64,000 nt of DNA. Source: Candidatus Cloacimonas acidaminovorans str. Evry (GTDB taxonomy: Bacteria > Cloacimonadota > Cloacimonadia > Cloacimonadales > Cloacimonadaceae). Below the pieces are notes generated by a model. It was not told where the DNA came from, made no database searches, and saw only the letters and a program-made list of their open reading frames with translations. The stretch is taken from assembly GCF_000146065.2 (NCBI RefSeq), contig NC_020449.1, positions 620,001-684,000 of the forward strand. Reading direction: 5' to 3'. Positions 19,201 to 29,600 of this stretch are shown here, piece after piece (positions within the stretch are counted from its first letter, which is position 1; the number at the start of each line of letters is the position of its first letter). A program made the translations under genes and the position numbers.

Positions 19201-22175
19201 GGGCTATAATTAAAGACAGGAGCAGCAGGAATTGCTTCTAACAGAAAATCATCAATTCCGAAATCATAATAAGTAGAACCAGATGCAGTTTGATGGAAGG
19301 CAACATAAATTCTATTACCGGTAAAGGCATTCAAATTCAATGTGTGCTCAGTCCAGGTAGTCAAGTTGCAGGTAAAGGTTCCCAGATTATTTGTGAAAGA
19401 AGCAATATTATTATCAGTAGTAGAAACCAATACAGTATAGGTATTGGGATAAGAAGCTGATTCTACAGCATCCCACCATTTAATCCGCAGGTCTTCACTT
19501 GCTTGAATGGGAGGGGTAATTAACCAGTCATCTGTATTTCCCATCCCTTGAGCAACATAATCTCCTGTGTGAGCATCAATATAAGTTGGACCTCTTCTCC
19601 AGGTATAAGAATCAGTATTGGCATTTATAACTGTCCAACCGAGGACAGGTGCTGGAGGAGTTCCTGTCCAGGTGTCTTCAAAACCATTGGAATAGGGTAA
19701 TTGAGCACTGGTAATTGTAGGATCATAACATACGGCACTCAAATTAACAGTTGTTACGCCTCGGTTATCAGTAATAGTAACAGTACCATTGTGAGTTCCA
19801 GCTGCCGTAGGAGCATACTGAACGGTAAAGGTAGCAGTTTGACCAGTTGTCAGGCCTACAGGGGCAGGATTAGTAAGCAGTGTATAATAATCTCCTGCTA
19901 TAACTATGGAAGACACATTAAGAGTACCAGTACCTGTATTACTAATCGTAAAGTCCTTAGTTTTGGTAGTATTAATTATGGTCTGTCCAAAATCCCAACT
20001 GGTAGGATTACAGCTTATGATTGGAGCAGTAGGAATTTCACGCACTGTAACATTATCTACATATACATTGTTATCTCCACCGGCAACAGTTGATTCGCCG
20101 TAAAAAGCAAGATATTTAGTTCCTGAATATGTATTCAAGCTTATGATATGATTTTCACCCGAGGGAGAAATATTATCAAACACATAAGTGGAACCTGTAT
20201 TATTCCATTCCCTAAGAACAATAGGATTGGTCATTAGAGCGCTATCACTAATTAAAACGATGAATTTATCATCTGCTTGCTCTCCAGGAGTAGGTGGTGT
20301 AGCTATTCCATTATAAGTAGTTAACGCCAGATCAAATTTAAGCTCGTAGCCAGCACCAGGAATTGCAATGGGCGGTGTAACCAACCAATACTTTGTAGAA
20401 GTAGACCAGATATTAAGACGACCGGACATATTTTGCGGAGTAGTTACTACATTGGCAAAATCATCATAATTCCATCCGCTGGTTGTAGAAGTAGGTGTCT
20501 CAGAGGGGTAAAGACCGGTTAAGCGTGACCAATTAAGAGGCGGGAAGTTGGTAGTTGTACCGAAATCCTCAACCCAGGGGAAGGTAGAAATGATCGGATC
20601 TGCCCTGGTTGTAAAACTTCTTACTGTAGCAGTCGGACCATTACCTACTCCGTTATAAGCTAAGACCGTCCAGAAATAAGTTGTATTATATGCCAGAGGA
20701 GTAGTTAAAGTATAGGTAAGAGCATTCAGGTCTGCTTTTAGAGTTGTAGGTGGATTATTGGTATCACAGTAGAGTTTGTAGCCGGTAGGCACGCCACCTG
20801 TTGTAGGAGCTGTCCAAGTAAATGTTGTTAATTCATTTACATTGGTTGCCAGGTCTGCCGGGGTGCTTAAAGTAGGAGCTCCAGGTACCTCAGGAGTAAT
20901 GTCCGGACCAATCATCAAATCAACATAATAGGAGGTATATGATTGGCCACCTGTTCTTACACCAAGATAGTAATTATTTCCCGCAAGAGAACTTAAGTCC
21001 ACAACTGTATTATACCAGGTGTAAGTTGCAGAATGAGTAATGCTGCTAAGCTGAGTCCAGGTAATTCTATCCGGTGAAGAGATAACTTCTATAGTACCAC
21101 TTGTGCTGGAGCATAAGGTCCACAAATTCAAAGTACTGGTGCCGGTTATAGTAACTTTAGGTGTGGAAAGGATATATTTACTTGTATCATACGGGTATTT
21201 ATAAGCTGAAGCAACTCCCTGTTTAGCATAACTTGTGGAGCGACTCCAGGTACCTGGATTTGCCCAACCCGCTGGCGGAAATGATGTATTTTCAAAGCTC
21301 TCTGCTACTTGAGTTGTAGTTGGCGTTTTAAAACTCCAGGTAGGACAACCGGTTGCTTCTCCAATAAGATTTGCAGGTACAACTTTCCAATAGTATGTAT
21401 TGCCAGCTGCTAAAGTTGGAGTATAAGTGAGAGCTGTTTGATTATCACTAACCAGAGGAGGGGTTGAAGATGTTCCGAAATATACATCATAAGATGAAGG
21501 AAATCCGCCACCACTATTCCAGGATAAAATATCTCCAATCATAGCCCAGGCATCATTTGCAGGGCTAACTAATACTGCTGGATTAGGTGCTGAGGTAGGA
21601 TTAGATGTTGTCATATTTATCTGGATATTAGGTCTGGCAGTAGATAAACTTAAAGGAGGAGGATTAACAGAATCACTACTTCCTAAACGGCAACGGTTAT
21701 ATCCTGTAGTAGCCGTATAATACCAGTATGAATGAGGTGCAGTGTAGGGTGCATTTTGGGTATATACAGAAACAAGTAAGTTACCACCAGTATAGTTAAA
21801 ATCGGTGATATCAACTTCATACCATCCGCCACCGGAACCGAGATCAATGTTGGCAATTTCATAAACTAAGGTTCCTGGATCTTCCCAGTTTACATCTGTA
21901 AATACTGTATTGGTAACTGTTTTAAGCCAAATCTGGGTAGTCCCGATAGCGCTTGCATCGGCACCGGTATCACTACGATACCATCTTAATTTATTAATAG
22001 TACCTGGATATCCTATTTCACTTTCTAAATAAATGCACTGGGAACGGGAATACACAAAATAGTCATTAAAAGGATAACGACCCGTGGATGTTCCTGTTCC
22101 AATAGTTATATCTGTTTGGGCAAAAGCCAAAGCAGCTATAACCAATGCTAAGGTTATAAGTAATAATTTCTTCAT
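16281..22175 (-). CDS. Giant secreted adhesin-like protein, 1964 residues
   Basis: Signal peptide (MKKLLLITLALVIAALAFAQ), then an N-terminal beta domain (about 22-195, ITIGTGTSTG...ARPNIQINM) shared with the proteins at 23615-29842 and 55253-59573. After it come alternating FnIII domains, about five choice-of-anchor J/cleaved-adhesin domains (such as ESFENTSFPPAGW), two choice-of-anchor D domains (PTSWDFGQTIINTT and PTSIAFGTGFVNTP), a CARDB-like domain and a propeller-like region rich in Asp/Tyr/Gly. It ends with a FnIII-like domain (YNVYSADDPYGTYTL...FYKVTAVGG) and a polar tail, without a YPNPF-type sorting tail. AGGAG lies 8 bases before the ATG. Surface binding is inferred from the domains. 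Confidence 0.85.
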   Translation of the reverse strand: MKKLLLITLALVIAALAFAQTDITIGTGTSTGRYPFNDYFVYSRSQCIYLESEIGYPGTINKLRWYRSDTGADASAIGTTQIWLKTVTNTVFTDVNWEDPGTLVYEIANIDLGSGGGWYEVDITDFNYTGGNLLVSVYTQNAPYTAPHSYWYYTATTGYNRCRLGSSDSVNPPPLSLSTARPNIQINMTTSNPTSAPNPAVLVSPANDAWAMIGDILSWNSGGGFPSSYDVYFGTSSTPPLVSDNQTALTYTPTLAAGNTYYWKVVPANLIGEATGCPTWSFKTPTTTQVAESFENTSFPPAGWANPGTWSRSTSYAKQGVASAYKYPYDTSKYILSTPKVTITGTSTLNLWTLCSSTSGTIEVISSPDRITWTQLSSITHSATYTWYNTVVDLSSLAGNNYYLGVRTGGQSYTSYYVDLMIGPDITPEVPGAPTLSTPADLATNVNELTTFTWTAPTTGGVPTGYKLYCDTNNPPTTLKADLNALTYTLTTPLAYNTTYFWTVLAYNGVGNGPTATVRSFTTRADPIISTFPWVEDFGTTTNFPPLNWSRLTGLYPSETPTSTTSGWNYDDFANVVTTPQNMSGRLNIWSTSTKYWLVTPPIAIPGAGYELKFDLALTTYNGIATPPTPGEQADDKFIVLISDSALMTNPIVLREWNNTGSTYVFDNISPSGENHIISLNTYSGTKYLAFYGESTVAGGDNNVYVDNVTVREIPTAPIISCNPTSWDFGQTIINTTKTKDFTISNTGTGTLNVSSIVIAGDYYTLLTNPAPVGLTTGQTATFTVQYAPTAAGTHNGTVTITDNRGVTTVNLSAVCYDPTITSAQLPYSNGFEDTWTGTPPAPVLGWTVINANTDSYTWRRGPTYIDAHTGDYVAQGMGNTDDWLITPPIQASEDLRIKWWDAVESASYPNTYTVLVSTTDNNIASFTNNLGTFTCNLTTWTEHTLNLNAFTGNRIYVAFHQTASGSTYYDFGIDDFLLEAIPAAPVFNYSPTSIAFGTGFVNTPTAYQNVTVTNTGAGVLNLAVADVNIIGADASMFSFDPVNLPAELGSAQSVIIPVRYNPTAIGNHTATLQMVYNATNYDVTLSGNALGEHALYQGFEGDTFPPAGWATATTPWEIYTTYAHTGTKSVKSGYTAGTWWLMTPTLAIEDGANTLTFWYRDNSESSSWDYVDEYTYVMLSTTGNAPENFNTILWTGDYLTFTTTWQMASIDLSAYNGQNVVIAFKSVHTGGNFRIIDDVAGPNLYVPSGPPDPVILTYPANGATGIPQTGFNLTWTQATTGGIPSYYAVYMSQDEETIYDDYRWETTNTYFNPVTEGGITFNYLDRWYWTVEAINDDGSAVVEPAYSFEIQSDPRVNIPYAQDFGTDGTWPLNWSQTYSGGVTSNRWTLSNTNSAGGTAYEMMASWASGTGISRLIAPPLNTDGIANVAINFNTYYNDYAAGITAKVQYSFDLNTWYDTPWSIISGSGDVTGNQTALITGLTNHPTTYVAWVLDGNHYQFDYWYIDDVAISLPPDHDVKVVSYDVENQVVPENTVVTPIATVGNNGLNTETFAVTCTIGTYSSTQTVTGLALGATQQVTFTPLTPTLWSAESVVITTNLVGDEVPDNNTLYDALICLPLNVTGLANNAQTDQFVQFNLANPGVLNALPNGYTGSYFIAGADWKNGQWMGVEYDDGTLATDNYVNIDPLTGVYTDQGDLGAAIMGNAWDDTHDIMYGVSSTGYLYVMDPATGAIGVGDSLWYNLEGTNYSITNLGGLMIDIAYDNTNNILYGIDLGNDCLWTINPATYELTLVGFLGIDLNYAQDAAFDQDSGLLYLAGYAGGGALYWIDTTYGGAYKVGKFTASGYELTAFAIPYGTLATAPVATISGTGQLSWTPVTGAVAYNVYSADDPYGTYTLEATVRGTTYTGPTAPKKFYKVTAVGGRQQTNHQEIRFREPIKHNGKLNQNDRYEFGPVNGFSMRSK

Positions 22176-23049
22176 ACTAAAAACTCCTTGTTTAGATGTT
22201 TTTCTTGAAGAGTTCTTTAATTAGTTAAACGATAGGCATTGCCTTGGTTTTAAAGCTTAGAGTTTGTGGTTTAATCAATGGCAGGTAAGGTAATGCCAGG
22301 TTTGATTTTGATGGTTTAAGCTCTGAAGGAAGAACGCGGCTTGTTTCTTTTGCACTGTTCTTTAGTAATAATGTGCGATGATTGTTACAAAAAGAGTGCA
22401 ATAAGTTTTTAAGATTGCGTTTTCCTGTTTCAAGCGTATTGGTTTTACGGGAAAAATAGCATATATTATTATAATTATAGGTTTGGGAAGAGGTTATCCG
22501 GTTGTGGCAATTTTGAGTAAAAGCTGCTTTATCCTGGTTGTTCTTCCTTATATATTGGATAGAGATTAACCTATTTTTCCGGTTGTTTGTTTTTGAAGGG
22601 TTAAAGAAAATAAATATAGAATTGGATAGACACCAAAGTGCATAGTTCTCTAACTTCCGGTTTGTTACCATCATCGGCTTTATAGACCTTGGGCAAATCC
22701 ACAAATACATCTAAACTCCTTTGATACGGAAGAACGATATACTATCGTTCGTTGATAGTTCGTCACTACCGCAGTATTTTTTTTACAATCCTTTTGGTAG
22801 TGAGAACTTATATCTATACCGGCTAAATACAACATAGAAATTTGTATTCAACCATTTTTTGCTTCGTCTTTAGAATAATATAAACCAAATTATCCCTCTG
22901 GCAAGTTGGCAGGAAAAATAGCTGTTTTTGTTCAGACATTCTTCTTAACTTACCAGTTTTAAGGATATTACTTAACTTTCACGATGTGTTCACCATCCTA
23001 TTAATCCATTTTAATAGCTCCCGAATTTATGTCAAGTAAAAAAATAAGG
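22176..23049. other. Long leader of the 1964-residue gene
   Basis: Noncoding. The first 230 bases upstream of the start resemble the leader of the 23615-29842 gene (blocks AACGATAGGCATTGCC and AATGTGCGATG). In the transcript sense AGGCAATGCCT can form a small hairpin, and the paralogue has AGGTAATGCCT, which keeps pairing through G-U. A 161-codon open frame (22225-22710) and its counterpart at 29891-30475 end alike only because this DNA is related. I do not accept them as genes. Confidence 0.6.
23008..23035 (-). promoter_or_regulatory. Sigma70-type promoter candidate for the 1964-residue gene
   Basis: Minus strand: TTGACA (23035-23030), a 16-bp spacer and TAAAAT (23013-23008). The predicted leader is about 830 bases. 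Confidence 0.5.
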
Positions 23050-23530
23050 TTTCGGGGAGTTTTGATGATGTTTTGACTCTAAACCGACCCTTTTATGGTT
23101 GGAACTATATTTTGAGGCTGTGATGTTTTGACTCTAAACCGATCCTTTTGTGGTTGCAACTATATGCAGAGGCAACAGGAAATTCTGTTCGTTGCCTTCA
23201 ACTTTCAAAGCTGAAGCTCGGTTTAGAGTTAAAACAAAAGAACCCCCCGAAGCCACAAATTCTGAACAATTCCTACCCCACATTTCTGGAGTGGCTGAAT
23301 ATATATTTTTTCCGTGACCGTGTAATTCGTGAGTTTGGTGTAGCTCGGTTGACAGTGTGCAGGTTCTTGTTTTAACTCACAATTTTGAAGTGAGGAGACC
23401 GGTAATAATTTGGTTGCAAGTGTGTTCAAATTGAGGGTTGTGGTTTCCGTGATGGCAGTGGCAAAATTGTAAGTCAAAACAAGCATCGGGTTGTGGTTTC
23501 CCGGGCAAAATTGTAAGTTAAAACAAGTAG
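23050..23530. repeat. Palindromic repeat array 3 (family 1)
   Basis: A short array: a truncated A (23071-23120), a full A (23125-23240), a B (23367-23482) and a spare right end of B (about 23505-23528). It lies between the promoter of one giant gene and the terminator of the other. Confidence 0.9.
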
Positions 23531-23570
23531 AAGAAGAGATGTCCCCGTCGTTTATTTTGACGGGGACATC
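23531..23570 (-). terminator. Terminator after the 2075-residue protein gene
   Basis: Strong 12-bp stem GATGTCCCCGTC/GACGGGGACATC (23538-23570) with a 9-base loop. On the minus strand it is followed by a pyrimidine tract TCTCTTCTTCT rather than a pure T run. Confidence 0.8.
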
Positions 23571-23614
23571 AATGTTCAGGAAGAGGTTGACAGCAAAGTC
23601 AGCCTTCCTGTGCT

Positions 23615-26600
23615 TTACTTTTTACTTTTGGCAGGGGGTTCTAATTCCTTAGCAATAGGCATAGTCCCGTCTGCAGAAGCGATTTTGAAGAACTGTTTTG
23701 CTAATGGAGCTGATATAGTGTAGGAGGTTGTATTTTCGTAATCAAGAACCGTAAATGTACCATAAGGATCACCGGCAGCATAGATTACATAATAATCAGC
23801 ACCAGGATCGGCATTCCAGGAAAGTTGAACTGTAGTTCCAACCTTGGTAGCGACCACATTTTGAGGTTTGGCAAGTTTTCCTAAGTGATTAGATATAATA
23901 GCATTTGACTGTAATCCTCCACTATAATTAGCTATTACAGCCCACTTATATTTTCCACCAGGTTGAGTTCCAAAAGTCGTATCCATATAGGTAGTATCAG
24001 ATAAACCAGTTTGTAATAGAGACCAGTTTGCTGGAGTTCCTTCATCAGCAGTCAGGAAACGATACACACTGTAATTCAGGAACCAGCGATCTCCAGGATT
24101 GCGGGAAGCAAACTGAGTTGCAACTATATTTCTGCTTGCTGGTCCAATATAAATGTCATCAATATACCATCCTGCATAAGAAACTGTAGTAGTAGCAAAC
24201 CATTCAAAACTTATCTCTACACTATTCATATTAGCATAAGCGGAAAGGTTGATAGTAAGTTCCTGCCAAGGCATAAAGACAGCGGAAGAACTATTTCCCC
24301 AAACCGTAGTGCCGTTTACCTTTATCAAGCCATAATCCCAAGTATTGTAACCATTCATATAGTGCCAAAAACTTAAGACAGGATTGGAAAAAATGGAGAG
24401 GTCAAAAGTTTTACGTAAATAAGACCAGGTATTGCAATTGGAATAACTTCCCTCCAATACCGTTCCCCACATCCCGGTTCCGGAATGTGCAGATTGAGGG
24501 GGTGTATCCACATAGGTATCTATATCTACATAATTAGCTAAATTATAATGACCCCATTCCCAATCTCCATATCCACTGCTAACCCAGCCACCATTATCTG
24601 ATTCAAAGTCGCAAAAATAGTAATTAGGTACTCCAGCAGGTTCCCAAGTAAGAGAAACATCGTTTCCGGAATGAGTAGCAACAAGGTTATAAGGTGTCCA
24701 GAGGTATTCCGTCAGATTGATAGTTCCCACATTCACATTGGTTTCAACAACATCCAGGGCACTAATATAGGTTTGATAACCTTCTTTCTCAACAGTTAAA
24801 GCATAGCTCAAGGTATCCGCACTGCCCAAAACATAAGTAATAGTGAAAGCACCACCGGTTCCTGTAACTGTTTCATAATTTTCAATTCCGGATATGCTAA
24901 CAGTTGTGCCAACCAAGCCAGAAGGATAATCATTGGCAGTAACAATTCCGCTAACTGTTACCCGGGGCATAGGCACTAAATTGAAGTTTTGAGTTACAGT
25001 AGTTCCTAAGGTTAGAGCTATATCTGTAATAGTAAGATTGTAATAAGCATGCATACTTGCGGTGGCATCAACTGTTAATGATTCCCAGAAACCAATGTGG
25101 TAAAAACCATCTTCATTAGTGGTAGTTGATACTCGTTCAGTAAGAGTAATGGTTGCTCCTACAATTGGTTGATTGGTAACAGAATTGCGAACATAACCTT
25201 CCAGCACTGCTTGTTGCTGCATAACTGCATTTTGAACAACGAAGTAAGTATTGGGAACATAACCGACGGCAGTTCCAGCTGCAGAAGGTGCCAGAGGGTT
25301 ATAAGTTTCAGAATCGCTTTGTAAATATCGAGAGCGATTAGTATGTTCAGCAGTAGTTGTATAGTAGAATTTATCGCTTGAGTTATAATAAGAAGTATCC
25401 ATCGGACGATTCACTCGTGTAGCAAGAACTCCACCCGTGAAATTGAAAGGTGTATCCAAAGGAATAACAACTTCGTTAATTCCATTCGGGAAGGTAACCG
25501 TTCCATCAAATACAAGAGTATAGTTCGCACTCGGTAACCAACCATTCACAAGGGAGGTAGAATCAGTATGCGCCATCCAGATTTTTACCGACTTATCAAG
25601 TAGTGTTTCCACAAAATTATTCTTATAGACAATAGCAGTAATAGTTCCGGTTTGCAGATGCATTTCATCCGTGAAATATAGCTCTTCGGTTACACTGTTC
25701 TTATAATACATATTCAAAGGCAGATAATTACCGGTTGTCGTGCTGGCATCGTCACCCACAGGAATAATGGTCATTGTAGGATCAACTACATAAGCGTCTA
25801 TAATATTGGAAGAATTATTAGAAGGATTACCGTCTCCAGCTAAAATTACTTCTCCGTAAAGAGGATAAACACCTCCGTTAGCCGGAATCCAGGAAAGGGT
25901 ATGCTGAGCGGTAGCTCCACTAGTAAGAGGAGCATTGACATTTAAGGTAGCCAAAGTTTCGGTTCCGGTTTTCAAATTCACCGTATAAGAGTTTTGTTCG
26001 GCAGTTCCTTCATTGAACACACTAATACTATAATCATAACTATTACCCGCTTGAATAAAGGTAGGTCCGCTAATTGAAGTAGCAGCCAAGTCCGCTGGTA
26101 TTAGTTCAATAAATTTAACATCGTCAATATAAAGAGAACGGGAACTTCCTCCCAAGCCATGTTTGAAACAAATATACTGATCGGTTCCCACATAATCCTG
26201 AAGTGAGATTACATATTCCGTTTTAGTAGCAGTAAGATTAATAGAGGTAATCTGGGTAAAGATACCAGTAGAATCTTTTGCACTAACTGTTCCGATCAGG
26301 ATCGGGTAACCTGCAGTGCTGCTACGGGCATAGAATTTTAGTTTAATTCTGTTTATAGACCTGGCAGAGAGATCAATCGGAGGAGAGATTAACCTCAAAT
26401 CAGCATTAGTATCTGAGCTATTGGATAGTTGAACACTATTAGGCGGGCTTTGGGCATAAGTAGTACTACTGTAAGTGCGAACATAAGCAGAAGTGGAAGT
26501 TGAATTAATATAAGCTTTCCAGCCCCAGGGCAGAGTAGGAGCAGTTACTTCATCAAAGTATTCTATGTAGGGAAGAGATGTTATAGTAGGATCAGGCGCA

Positions 26601-29600
26601 ATAGTAAAACTCCAAACCATAAATTCATGCGCTAAAGGATCCGGACACAATCCATCTGCATTGTAAGGTAAAACAGCCCAATACCAGGTACTGCTAAATG
26701 GCAATATAATATCCTGTTCGGAAAGATTTAAGCTGGTATTTTCTGTCTCAAACGAATATTCACCAAAATAACCTTCTTCCGGATTAAAGGGATTCTCTCC
26801 TACTAAAACTTCATAGTAAGCAGGATTTCCACCAGTTATAGCAGGAGTCCAATTGACTTCTGCATTTTCGGGGTCTATATAGGTAGCTCCATTTATAGGA
26901 CTTACCAAAGTAACATGATCAGGTGCACCTGCAGGAGTTAAACGAACCATCACATTATCTACGAAGAAATCATTATCTCCGCCAGTGGCAATAGATTCTC
27001 CATAAAAGGCTATATATTTAATACCAGTATAATCATCCAAAGAAATTGTTACATGCTCACCGGTATATGGTATATTATCATAGACATAGGGTGAACCGGT
27101 ATTATTCCATTCTCTAACAATATTAGCCGTAGACCAGCTACTTCCATCGCCGATTAGTATAATGAATCTATCATCAGTCGGAGCATCAGCAGGAGCATAA
27201 TTTCCATAGTCAGTTAATCCGATATCCAAGTCCAGCTGATAACCGGTATCGGGAATTTGAACAGGAGGCGTAATCAACCAGCCAGACCTGTTTGTGCTAT
27301 AAATATTCATTCTTGCTGCAAAGTTTACAGGGCTTACCGTTGTATCATTTAACCAGTTATCCTGAATCCAATATGATGTACTGGAAGTAATTGTAGTCGG
27401 ATCTGCCAATAAACCGGTTCCCCGAAACCAATTCGTAGGTGGGAAGGTTGTTCCTGTTGTTCCGAAATCTTCCAGCCAGGGTAAAGTATAAATAGTAGGA
27501 TCGTTTCTGGTTGTAAAGCTTCTTACTGTAGCTGTAGGACTCTCGCCGGCACCGTTATAAGCTGAAACTGTCCAATAATAGGTTGTGCTGTAATCCAGCG
27601 GAGTTGTAAGAGTAGTAGTAAGCGATGTAACATCAGCTAACATTGTAACAGGTGGATTATTGGTATCACAATAGAGTTTGTAACCGGCAGGCACACCACC
27701 TGTTGTAGGAGCAGTCCAAGTAAAGGTAGTAAATTCATTTACATCGGTTGCCAGGTCTGCAGGAACACTTAGAGAAGGTGCTCCGGGTGTTTCGGGAGTA
27801 AATTCAGGACCAAAGACCAGATCAACATAGTAACTTGCTGATTGTAAACCGGTTCTGATTCCCATGTAATAGTTATTGCCTGCAAGAGAACTTAAGTCCA
27901 CAATCGTATTATACCAGGTATAGGTTGCTGTATGAGTAATATTGCTGCTAATCTGAGTCCAGGTAGTTCTATCCGGAGAATAGATAATTTGCAAAGTACC
28001 AGATGTAGAAGAACATAAAGTCCAGAGGTCTAAAGTACTTGTTTCAGTTATCGTTACTTTAGGGGTGGACAGAATATACTGTGTGGAAGTTGAACCAGAT
28101 TTGTAAGCGGAGGCAGTTCCGTGTTTCTTATAGGTTGTAGAACGACTCCAAGTTCCTGGATTTGCCCAACCCACAGGCGGGAAAGATGTATTTTCAAAGC
28201 TTTCTGCCAATTGAGTAGCAGTTGGGGTTTTAAAACTCCAAATCGGACAGTCAGTAGCATCTCCATATATATTACCAGGAACAATTTTCCAGTAATAAGT
28301 GGTTGCTTCATTAACAGTTACATCATAAGTGGTTGTTGCTTGATTACTACTTACCAGAGGAGGATCAGATGTAGCTCCGAAATATACATCATAAGTTTCA
28401 GGAATTCCACCAGTTAAAGGGGGATTCCAAGAAAGGGTTACATTTCCAGGAAGGACCCAACTGTTATTTAAAGGAGAAATAAGAGTTGAGGGACCTGGTG
28501 CTTCATGAGTAAATTCCGGACCAAAAACAGCATCTACATAAATAGTGCCAGTAGTAGTATGAGTGGGTGATCGAAAAGCAAGGTATTTTTCCCCGGCGTA
28601 GTTGCTCAAATCTATAGATATATTATACCAGACATTGGCAGCAGCGTAAGTAATATCAGACCCGATTTGAGTCCAGTTGGTCCTGTCAGTTGAATATAAG
28701 ATTTGTAGTTTTTGGCTTACATTTGTTGCCCTTGTAAAGAAATTCAATGTACTACCGGTGGTAATTGTGCATTTAGGTGTTGAAATATCATATACAGAAG
28801 TGGTAGAAGTTAAAGCATACATACTGGCAGTTCCATTAATAGAAGCGGCAGTTGACCTTCCCCAATAAGTTGTATTTGATGTTGTCCTAATCCAACCAAG
28901 TGGTGGGAAAGTTGTATTTTCAAAACTTTCTGCCAGTTGAGTAGTAGTTGGGGTTTGGAAACTCCAGGTTACGACTCCTGTAGCAGGTCCAAAACTATTG
29001 TAAGGGATAACTTTCCAGTAATATGTGGTTTCAGGTTCTAAAGTAGGAGTGTAAGTAGTTCCCGTTTGGTTATCACTAACTAAAGTAGTTCCATCTACTG
29101 TATCTAAATAGACATCATAACTGCTGGGATAACCTCCACCACTTTTCCATTGCAACTTATCATTGAGAAAAGCAAAACCATTATTAAGGGGCCAAGACAA
29201 TACTGCAGGATTGGGAGCAGAATCAATTTTTATTAACTGTATATTTGGACGGTTTAAAGTTCTTGTTCCAACACCATCAGCAGTTGTTGGAAAATGGGCA
29301 TCTAAAGCTTTATAAACGCTCAAATAAGTATTAGAAGGAGTTGGAGTATAACAAAAAGTAGGATAGCCGCTAACCCAAGCTCCATCCCAGTTTTCACATA
29401 GGATTTCTATGTTGTTTTCATTATCCCAGTAAAAAGGAGTAGAAAAGAAAATGGCAAACCAGCCACTTCCATTATAGACCAAATTACCCTGAAAGACATA
29501 GGTAAAATTAGCATTATTAGGGTAAGCGGTTCCTGTTTCATCGGTAGCTGTTCCATAAGTAGCTAAAGTTGTGTGCCGGATATAAACTCTTTGGTCTAAC

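Noticed and set aside
22225-22710. 161-codon open frame, minus strand
   Set aside because: Its C-terminus resembles that of the 29891-30475 frame only because the two leaders are homologous DNA; the remainder does not align and composition is not protein-like.
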